From Cyrtodaria siliqua (Eukaryota > Mollusca > Bivalvia > Adapedonta > Hiatellidae), in NCBI GenBank assembly GCA_037043455.1, contig JAWPHD010011509.1:19275-83274 (forward strand): a DNA stretch of 64,000 nucleotides, written 5' to 3'. Numbering within the stretch: the first letter of the stretch is position 1; every line of letters starts with the position of its first letter. The notes under the pieces were generated by a model, which saw only the letters and a program-made list of their open reading frames with translations, did no database searches and was not told the origin of the DNA. A program made the translations under genes and the position numbers. Positions 56,676-64,000 of the stretch are shown here, one piece after another.

Positions 56676-57946
56676 ATGTTTCGAAGTAATCAATATAATA
56701 CTAGTTATGACCATGCACCTATTCAGTTAGATACTCCTATAACACAACCAGGAAATGCTACCAGGCAAATGAAAAGTGGCTATCAGTTTACACTAAATGA
56801 TAGAAGTTATTACTTTTATTGGTATAATGCATATTTTGAAATCAGTTTTCAAGTAAACAAACTTGCTGATGGAACCGCTTTTGTAGCCGCCGACAGAATT
56901 GCTTTAATTAACGATGCAGCTTCACTGATTGATCAAATGTAAAGCGAAATGGAAAAATAATTTACCATGGAAATAATCTTCACAGATTTGTTAATGTCAA
57001 AAGCTTGCTTGAAATTTCTGACGATTATGCAAAGACAACCGGAACAAACGAATACTTTTATTTAGACAATACGGCTGCTGCAGAATTTCGAGATGATCAA
57101 GCTGGTTATAACCGAGGATTTGCTGCTCGTCATGCTTTAACCATAACTAATCAAAAAGTTGACTCTATAATTCCATTAAATAAATATTCATTCTTTGAGG
57201 TTTTGGAAACAAACATGCGTCCTCCTAGTCAGTTTCAAATTAACTTGCAACTGACAGATGATAATGCGTTAATTTTCAAATAAGGAGGTGCTGATGATGG
57301 TCGAGTAGTTATTAATAAATTAGTTGTGTGTTTACCTAGAATGATATTTAACAAATATGGTTTAAGTTACGTAATGACAAATGACATGACAACAACAAGA
57401 TGGACTTATCTTCGTGAAATGATACGAGAAAACGGAAGTACTCACCTAACAGAGTCTGCATTTAGAATAACAGCTGGAGTCAAAAGTCCAAACCATGTTT
57501 TAGTTTATCTGCAAAGGTCAGACAAGAGTTCTTCTCAAACACAAAATCCTCATCTTTTGGATACGTTTAAACTAAATGCTGATAATGCTAATTGTTATTT
57601 ACAATCAGCTAGATTGGAAGTTGGAAATGGAGTTTATTATCCTGAAACCGGTTATAGTTATACTAATATCATTAGAATATTCAGAGATGTTATTAATTAT
57701 TCTAACAAGCAAAATGATAAAAACACTGGAACTTTAGTAAATGCGAGTAATTTTAAAAATCTCTTCGGTATGATATATTTCGATTTGAGTTACAAGGGAA
57801 ATGAAGTCAGTGTTGATCCAAAAAATCTAAGTTTGAGATGTAAACTAAACAACGTTCCTACCGCTAGATATAAAGCTTATGCTTTAGTCTTATACAAGGA
57901 AGATGTTGTTATTGATACTGTTGGAAATGAACTAGTTATTGTTTAA
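56676..57946 (+). pseudogene. Polinton major capsid protein (double jelly roll), broken
   Basis: ATG 56676 follows TCTAATTACTAGTATACATAG. About 423 codons span three open blocks: 56676-56942 with H-A-P-I-Q-L-D-T-P-I, 57005-57283 with Y-F-Y-L-D-N-T and M-R-P-P-S-Q-F-Q, and 57326-57946 with C-L-P-R-M-I and R-T-like T-T-R-W-T-Y. A frameshift near 56940 and an in-frame TAA at 57281 interrupt them. Order, length and position downstream of the penton-like gene fit the Polinton major capsid protein forming hexameric capsomers. It is the longest near-complete virion gene here but not intact. Confidence 0.85.
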
Positions 57947-57963
57947 TATAACTTATAGTATAC

Positions 57964-58670
57964 ATGACTTACGTAAAGTATTCGATAGATTTGACAGAGG
58001 GGCAAAAGAGAAGTTTAGCAAAAGCATATGAAAACAAATGTTAATTAACACTTAGGTTAAAAGATAATCAACTAACTGGAGACTTTCCTTTGCTATTGAC
58101 AGTTACTCAGATTAACAATATTAACAAAGCTAAATCTGGTGGACGGAAATTAGACATAAATATATCGCAATCGCAAATGAGGTCTCAGTCCAAGAATGGA
58201 GGCTTTTTGGTTGAATTAGCTTGTTTGTTAACTTAACAATATTACCAACAGTTGCTTGATTTGCTCCAAAGATATTAGGACCTTTAGCAACAGAAGCACT
58301 TAGTGGTCTGTCAAGTACTGGAATCGACAAACTATTTGGAAAAGGAATGGTAACTGTGCCTAGTGACAAAAAACAACACTGCTACTTGAATCAAATAATG
58401 CATTAACACTGCCACAAATAAAAAGAAATACAATCTGAAGGTTGTTGCCCTATTAAACTAACAAAGGAGCAACAGCAAGACGGGGGATTTCTTGGACTTC
58501 TTGCATCATTAGGAATTCCATTGATCGGATCTCTTATTAGTGGTTTAACATGAAAAGGTTTGCAAGTAGATAGAAGAGGAAAAGGACTAAGAGTTGATCG
58601 TTGAAAAAGTTTACAAATAGACTCACAAATTAGGCCATATAGAAGTATCCCATTTGTAAAGAAAAATTAA
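57964..58670 (+). pseudogene. hydrophobic capsid-associated Polinton protein, heavily broken
   Basis: ATG 57964 follows ATATAACTTATAGTATAC. The N-terminal ~75 codons contain V-K-Y-S-I-D-L-T-E-G-Q-K-R-S-L and L-T-V-T-Q-I-N-N-I, typical of a protein encoded between major capsid and protease in Polintons. After several stops, fragments reappear, including L-F-G-K-G-M, then G-G-F-L-G-L-L-A-S-L-G-I-P-L-I and L-Q-V-D-R-R-G-K-G-L at the end. Gly-rich hydrophobic segments suggest membrane or capsid interaction. Function not established. Confidence 0.6.
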
Positions 58671-58680
58671 ATTTTAAAAA

Positions 58681-59104
58681 TGAACCTATCTCTAACTTAG
58701 ATATAATGAAATGGGTCAAGCAGCTAGGCATACAGAAATTCAGTGGGGTGTAAACTAAATACAAATTACCAATAAAACAAAATAAACAAAAACCTGGTAT
58801 TATTAATCTTGATGATCATACTGGACCTGGTACACACTGGACTTGTTACTATGATAATTATTACTTCGATCCGTTTGGTCTGAGCTAACCAAAATAAGTT
58901 TTAGCGTACATACCTAATATAAAATATAACACTATTCAATACCAAGATAAAACAAGTGTATTATGTGGATATTTCTGTTTGTACTTTGTCAAAAAGTTGC
59001 AAGAAGGAAACAGTGTGTACGATATTCTTTATAAAATATTAAAACAATACAAACCAATAGAAAATGAAAACATTATAAAATCATATTTTGTAAACAAAGT
59101 TTAG
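58681..59104 (+). pseudogene. adenain-like cysteine protease of the Polinton, broken
   Basis: An open frame with stops holds I-M-K-W-V-K-Q-L-G-I, then G-I-I-N-L-D-D, G-P-G-T-H-W (catalytic His), Y-F-D-P-F-G (acidic partner), and Q-D-K-T-S-V-L-C-G-Y-F-C (Gln and catalytic Cys). This is the C48/adenain order used to mature capsid proteins. Stops follow near 58753 and 58888-58897, and the N-terminal ATG is out of frame with the conserved part. All catalytic residues remain visible although the gene is dead. Confidence 0.85.
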
Positions 59105-59136
59105 GCTAGACAAAGTTTAATCTAATCATATAATAT

Positions 59137-59404
59137 ATGAGTTATTGCATAAAAGAAAAAAATGGTTACTGAAAATATTAATCCTCAGTATGTTTTAGCA
59201 AAAAATGGTAGAAGAATATTAAATGCAAAATGTGCATCTTGTGGTATTACTAAAACACAGTTTGTTAAAAGTACACAAGGTGGAAATATTGATATTCAAA
59301 AAGTTACGCTTCCTTTATTACCTAAAAAGGGGTTAACAATTCCTGGTTATAAATATTGTGGTCCTGGTAATCCACTTGATAGCTTGGAACCAACTCATTT
59401 TTAA
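59137..59404 (+). pseudogene. zinc-ribbon plus PLA2-like Polinton protein, truncated
   Basis: ATG 59137 follows TCTAATCATATAATAT. The first codons (M-S-Y-C-I-K) start a zinc-ribbon-like motif, followed by a frameshift near 59160. The second knuckle C-A-S-C-G and K-N-G-R-R-I-L-N-A-K-C fit the small DUF5679-like domain. The end P-G-Y-K-Y-C-G-P-G-N-P-L-D matches the calcium-loop pattern of parvovirus-type phospholipase A2 domains. The frame stops before the expected His-Asp catalytic pair. In relatives such a domain is proposed to help membrane passage. This copy could not. Confidence 0.65.
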
Positions 59405-59592
59405 ACCTTTATAAACGTTTAATTATAAAAATGTGCGGTTCCACAATTGCTATTTTTAGAATTTGTGGGTTTTATGTTCTATTTTTTAAACGTTTATATT
59501 ATAAACGTTTATAAATAAAGCCCGTTAAGTATAAATACGAGCGACCCGTAAAAGCGGTCGTCACGTATCCCTCATCATCCCGAATACATAAG
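59405..59592. other. Polinton right non-coding region with hairpin
   Basis: TTTATAAACGTTTAATTATAAA and later TTTAAACGTTTATATTATAAACGTTTATAAA form inverted-repeat-rich sequence just inside the right terminal repeat. No gene is seen. Confidence 0.55.
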
Positions 59593-59743
59593 TCAGAAAG
59601 TTTATAAAGTTGCGAGGGTTTGGTAGTAGTATATCGTCACCGTTGGCGTTTGCTACTGGGTAACCAAAGACAGCTTTGTAACTGCTTACTGTTAGTCCGC
59701 CGCGAGGGAAAAAGACGCTGGTACCCCCAGTATCTATACTACT
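59593..59743 (-). repeat. Polinton right terminal inverted repeat (151 bp)
   Basis: Reverse complement of 44314-44464 with about seven differences. It ends CTATACTACT at 59743, followed by the duplication CTTGTA (59744-59749). Confidence 0.93.
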
Positions 59744-60119
59744 CTTGTAATCGGTGATTCCATGTTGTAAGGCGTAAATCGGCGTGAGTTGATGATGACT
59801 GTTGATATTAAAACATTAAGAGGTGCTACAATAACACGGCTGATGCACACACTTCAAGAAACAGACCTTGACCAGTACTCCACAGTGATACTATACATAG
59901 GCGGACCTTGGCCAGTACTCCACAGTGATACTATACATAGGCGGACCTTGGCCAGTACTCCACAGTGATACTGTACATAGGCGGACCTTGGCCAGTACTC
60001 CACAGTGATACTGTACATAGGCGGACCTTGGCCAGTACTCCACAGTGATACTATACATAGGCGGACCTTGGCCAGTACTCCACAGTGATACTGTACATAG
60101 GCGGAAACGACGCTGCCTC
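59744..60119 (+). pseudogene. SGNH-esterase-like ORF, catalytic part, after the Polinton
   Basis: Directly after the right terminus, the frame set by the left fragment reads L-V-I-G-D-S-M-L, the block I GDS motif with the nucleophile Ser. A TAA at 59771 interrupts it. The frame then reads K-T-L-R-G-A-T-I and ends in S-T-V-I-L-Y-I-G-G. The block III motif Y-I-G-G-N-D is completed only at 60095-60112, beyond five extra copies of a 40-bp segment. Sequence after 60119 is unrelated tandem repeat, so the C-terminal His block is lost. Confidence 0.75.
59871..60110 (+). repeat. 40-bp minisatellite grown from esterase coding sequence
   Basis: Six copies of CCAGTACTCCACAGTGATAC plus TRTACATAGGCGGACCTTGG start every 40 bp (59871, 59911, 59951, 59991, 60031, 60071). 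The unit encodes the Y-S-T-V-I-L-Y-I-G-G segment, and because 40 is not a multiple of 3 each copy shifts the frame. Confidence 0.95.
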
Positions 60120-60980
60120 ATCGAAAATGCTTGTCCAGACCGTATTTTCAATACTATAATACTTAAAGATACCAAACTTGGTATGTGAATACATCTTGGG
60201 ATAGCGATGTTTCGAGTACCAAAAAAATATCGCTGTACCTTGACCTTGACCTGTGACCTCTGTCATAGAAAATGCTTGTCCAGACCGTATTTTCAATACT
60301 ATAATACTTAGAGATACCAAACTTGGTATGTGAATACATCTTGGGATAGCGGTGTGTCAAGTACCAACAGAAGATCACTGTACCTTGACCTTGACCTGTG
60401 ACCTCTGTCATAGAAAATGCTTCTCCGGACCGTATTTTCAATACTATAACACTTAGAGATACCAAACTTGATATTTAAATACATCTTGGGATAGCGGTAT
60501 GTCGCAAACCAAAATAAAGTCACAGTGACCTTGACCTTGACCTGTGATCTCTGTCATAGAAAATGTTCGGAAAATGCTTGTGCGGGCCATATTTTCAATA
60601 CTATAAGACTTTGAGATACCAAACTTGGTATGTGGATACATATTGGGATAGTGGTGTGTCGCGTACCAAAATAAGGTCACTGTGACCTTGACCTGTGACC
60701 TCTGTCATACACAATGCTTGTCCGGACCGCTTTTCAATACTATAACACTTAGAGATATCAAACTTGGTATGTGAATACATATTGGGATAGCGGTGTGTTG
60801 CGTACCAAAATAAGGTCATTGTGACCTTGATCTTGACCTGACTTCTGTCATAGAAAATGCTTGTCTGGACCGTTATAACACTCAGATATACCAAACTTGG
60901 TATGTGAATACATCTTCGGATAGCGGTGTGACGCGTACCAAAATAAGGTCATTGTGACCTTGACCTGTGACCTCTTGTAA
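60115..60980. repeat. ~145-bp tandem repeat, about six units, rich in TGACC motifs
   Basis: Units contain AAAATGCTTGTCCGGACCG, ATTTTCAATACTATAA, ACTTAGAGATACCAAACTTGG, TGGGATAGCGGTGTGTCG and CCTTGACCTGTGACCTCTGTCAT, spaced about 140-160 bp. ORFs across them on the - strand are repeat translations. Confidence 0.9.
60674..60688. promoter_or_regulatory. consensus nuclear-receptor inverted repeat
   Basis: AGGTCACTGTGACCT is an exact AGGTCA inverted repeat with a 3-bp spacer, the oestrogen-response-element layout. Near copies (AGGTCATTGTGACCT) occur near 60816 and 60948. It is part of a tandem repeat, so regulatory use is only a possibility. Confidence 0.35.
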
Positions 60981-61455
60981 GTTTAATTGTTTGGTTAATT
61001 ATTGTTTAGGTCAATATTTCAACTTGCTTTGTTAATAATATAGGAGAATAGTTTGAAAAACGGTATCTGGTAACAAAAATAAGTTATTTATATATAGTGA
61101 ATATGAACACCGGTTACTTGGTTACTAGTAAACAAACATGTATTCCGTTGAGAACATTACAGAATCTGCACGTAAATTTAATAAAGAGATTACACCCAAG
61201 CATAGTCCTACAAGCGTATTTAAATCTATGACCCAAGCCAAAACAGGTTGAATGTTTTCAACATCTTCGCACAGGTGATGATGTTATATCCTGTTGGTTA
61301 CGGCAAGAGTTTGCTGCACCAAGCATTACTTAGTGTATCGCCATTTTTTGTAATGGCCTCAGCTATCGTCACGTGATTTGTGTGGTGGCAAGGATTATTG
61401 GCTACAATATCACTGCGCGGAGGTTGATGTGCTAACTGCTTTGGTCTACAATGTT
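60981..61455. other. no recognisable gene
   Basis: Spacer between two tandem arrays. Nothing is identified. Confidence 0.45.
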
Positions 61456-61459
61456 TGCA

Positions 61460-63160
61460 AGTAAAAGTTAGACAAATGCATGATACGGTCTGGCAATGGT
61501 TAGACAAATGCATGATACGGTCTGGCAATGGTTAGACAAATGCATGATACGGTCTGGCAATGGTTAGACAAATGCATGATACGGTCTGGCAATGGTTAGA
61601 CAAATGCATGATACGGTCTGGCAAAAGTTAGACAAATGCATGATACGGTCTGGCAATGGTTAGACAAATGCATGATACGGTCTGGCAATGGTTAGACAAA
61701 TGCATGATACGGTCTGGCAATGGTTAGACAAATGCATGATACGGTCTGGCAATGGTTAGACAAATGCATGATACGGTCTGGCAAAAGTTAGACAAATGCA
61801 TGATACGGTCTGGCAATGGTTAGACAAATGCATGATACGGTCTGGCAATGGTTAGACAAATGCATGATACGGTCTGGCAATGGTTAGACAAATGCATGAT
61901 ACGGTCTGGCAAAAGTTAGACAAATGCATGATACGGTCTGGCAATGGTTAGACAAATGCATGATACGGTCTGGCAATGGTTAGACAAATGCATGATACGG
62001 TCTGGCAATGGTTAGACAAATGCATGATACGGTCTGGCAATGGTTAGACAAATGAATGATACGGTCTGGCAAAAGTTAGACAAATGCATGATACGGTCGG
62101 GCAATGGTTAGACAAATGCATGATACGGTCTGGCAATGGTTAGACAAATGCATGATACGGTCTGGCAAAAGTTAGACAAATGCATGATACGGTCTGGCAA
62201 AAGTTAGACAAATGCATGATACGGTCTGGCAATGGTTAGACAAATGCATGATACGGTCTGGCAATGGTTAGACAAATGCATGATACGGTCTGGCAAAAGT
62301 TAGACAAATGCATGATACGGTCTGGCAATGGTTAGACAAATGCATGATACGGTCTGGCAATGGTTAGACAAATGCATGATACGGTCTGGCAATGGTTAGA
62401 CCAATGCATAATACGGTCTGGCAATGGTTAGACAAATGCATGATACGGTCTGGCAATGGTTAGACAAATGCATGATACGGTCTGGCAATGGTTAGACAAA
62501 TGCATGATACGGTCTGGCAATGGTTAGACAAATGCATGATACGGTCTGGCAAAAGTTAGACAAATGCATGATACGGTCTGGCAATGGTTAGACAAATGCA
62601 CGATACGGTCTGGCAATGGTTAGACAAATGCATGATACGGTCTGGCAATGGTTAGACAAATGCATGATACGGTCTGGCAATGGTTAGACAAATGCATGAT
62701 ACGGTCTGGCAAAAGTTAGACAAATGCATGATACGGTCTGGCAATGGTTAGACAAATGCATGATACGGTCTGGCAATGGTTAGACAAATGCATGATACGG
62801 TCTGGCAATGGTTAGACAAATGCATGATACGGTCTGGCAATGGTTAGACAAATGCATGATACGGTCTGGCAATGGTTAGACAAATGCATGATACAGTCTG
62901 GCAATGGTTAGACAAATGCATGATACGGTCTGGCAATGGTTAGACAAATGCATGATACGGTCTGGCAATGGTTAGACAAATGCATGATACAGTCTGGCCA
63001 TGGTTAGACAAATGCATGATACGGTCTGGCAATGGTTAGACAAATGCATGATACGGTCTGGCAATGGTTAGACAAATGCATGATACAGTCTGGCCATGGT
63101 TAGACAAATGCATGATACAGTCTGGCCATGGTTAGACCAATGCATGATACGGTCTGGCAA
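61460..63160 (+). repeat. 32-bp minisatellite, about 53 units
   Basis: The unit is AATGGTTAGACAAATGCATG plus ATACGGTCTGGC. A variant starting AAAAG recurs every four to five units in the left two-thirds, giving a ~130-160-bp higher-order period. CATGG variants appear at the right end (63000-63140). There is no coding capacity. Confidence 0.95.
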
Positions 63161-63470
63161 TGGGAGGATGGGAGTATTTTCAGATACATCCGTGACAGCT
63201 TACTTACCTAATGTATTCTAAAATGAAATAAAAAAAGCCCGGAATATCATGCCTCCACGCCCCCAACCCCACCCCAACCACGCTATGATAAGTTAAACAT
63301 CGGGCCTATATGTTTTCCGGAGTAAACTTTTAAGTAATTCGTGAAAATTTGATAATTATAAAGTATTGAGCTTCGCGCGAACATTAAATAAATATTTTGG
63401 TAAGCTTCCGAAGCGAAACCCACTGGCCATGATTCGTCCCGTTCGTCAATTCCGTAGACAAGGGCGTAGC

Positions 63471-63835
63471 TTGGCTGAATATGATGTGTAGGCCGAGTTC
63501 TAGGTGGGTCCGGGGGCATGCTCCCCCGCAAAATTTGTTTTCAGCTAGACTGTCGAAGATGCGTTTTGGCGTATATTTCGTACCGGTGTATATGTCTATA
63601 AGAGCATCAATATCCTTACTTTTTACCGTAAATTATTTATCTTATAACTAAAAAGAAGCTGAAAACATTTAAAGTAATGTAATGTAATTGTTATTTATAT
63701 TAACACGAAGTACTAGTATACAGCCCCTTACCCCTCTAGGCCTCCGATTTTTATTGCATATTTGGCATTTTTATTTTTTCGATTTCTCAGAAAAACGTGT
63801 AGACCGCGTCGGCCTACAGGAAGCTACGCGCTGGC
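63471..63835. mobile_element. probable small DNA transposon remnant
   Basis: AAGGGCGTAGCTTGGCTGA and GGGTCCGGGGGCATGCTCCCCC at the left, and (inverted) GTAGCTTCCTGTAGGCCGAC at the right, are typical of metazoan DNA transposons with GGCGTAGC-type ends. The ends match only imperfectly and no duplication was identified. Confidence 0.45.
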
Positions 63836-64000
63836 AGTTGACCTTAGTTGACATTTTCAAAGGGAACTACATGTTACAAGTGCATTCGTTCATGTTTATT
63901 TATCTAGAGATCTAAAAAGAATATGTGTCTTAGTCATACTGATACTAATGCTGGAAAATTATTCAGTGCTAAAATGTGTCCAGTAGTATAAATTAAACAT
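63836..64000. other. window edge, no recognisable gene
   Basis: AT-rich sequence in which I see nothing identifiable. Confidence 0.4.

Larger units (their letters stand above)
44314..59743. mobile_element. Polinton/Maverick element (virus-like DNA transposon), degraded
   Basis: A 15,430-bp unit is bounded by 151-bp inverted repeats starting AGTAGTATAG and by a 6-bp duplication. Remnants inside include PolB, packaging ATPase, major and minor capsid proteins, cysteine protease and accessory proteins, which is the standard Polinton set. Most are disrupted and no integrase of the retroviral type was found. Leftward genes (polymerase, coiled-coil, membrane and basic proteins) and rightward genes (ATPase, fibre, capsids, protease, PLA2-like) diverge around 53.4 kb. 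Three later elements interrupt the polymerase. The element is inserted in the SGNH-like ORF. Confidence 0.93.

Noticed and set aside
59891..60894. Overlapping - strand ORFs of 71-100 codons
   Set aside because: Translations of 40-bp and ~145-bp tandem repeats.
61460..63160. CRISPR-like array
   Set aside because: Units are contiguous 32-bp repeats without unique spacers, in a eukaryotic context.

Overview
The window is eukaryotic nuclear DNA from an invertebrate, most likely a bivalve mollusc. It is AT-rich and gene-poor, has spliced-looking exons with consensus GT/AG sites, and is crowded with tRNA-derived SINEs, small inverted-repeat elements, minisatellites and fold-back structures. A galaxin-like exon lies in the same stretch as a WAP-domain exon. 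These are protein families known from coral skeletons and mollusc shells, and they suit a calcifying animal. No species can be named from sequence alone.

Layout. (1) 1-20 kb: sparse exons on the + strand. There is a possible 45-nt exon at 197, a clear WAP (four-disulfide core) exon at 3577-3705, and a 2.2-kb exon at 17000-19194 encoding 26 double-cysteine repeats, followed by a stop and a poly(A) signal. Introns and flanks hold many mobile elements. The most striking is a 1.4-kb element (14411-15810) made almost wholly of 20-bp double palindromes, with matching ends and a 6-bp duplication. (2) 20-28 kb: repeat copies, a 9-bp-duplication element, SINEs, a hAT-like MITE and no convincing gene. 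(3) 28.3-34.4 kb: a 2.9-kb fold-back element whose arms are 21-bp tandem arrays in opposite orientation, then a 44-bp minisatellite. (4) 34.7-40.4 kb: a MITE and a 1.04-kb tandem triplication with a SINE in the third copy. (5) 40.4-42.8 kb: a broken non-LTR retrotransposon on the - strand. (6) 43.5-60.1 kb: a coiled-coil/SGNH-esterase-like reading frame split by a 15.4-kb Polinton/Maverick (44314-59743). (7) 59.9-64 kb: 40-bp, ~145-bp and 32-bp tandem arrays and a repeat-rich end.

The Polinton is the main biological system. It has 151-bp terminal inverted repeats beginning AGTAGT, a 6-bp target duplication with one mismatch (CTTCTA/CTTGTA), and remnants of protein-primed family B DNA polymerase, A32-like packaging ATPase, double- and single-jelly-roll capsid proteins, an adenain-like cysteine protease, a phage-tail-fibre-like protein, a PLA2-like/zinc-ribbon protein and several small proteins. 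Leftward and rightward genes diverge from short AT-rich promoters with a shared TCTAAY...TATA pattern. Nearly every gene carries stops or frameshifts, the polymerase is cut by three later insertions and lacks its last catalytic motif, and no integrase is visible. It is a dead virus-like element. Removing it conceptually puts the GDS block of the esterase-like ORF back in frame with its N-terminal part, which independently supports the insertion boundaries.
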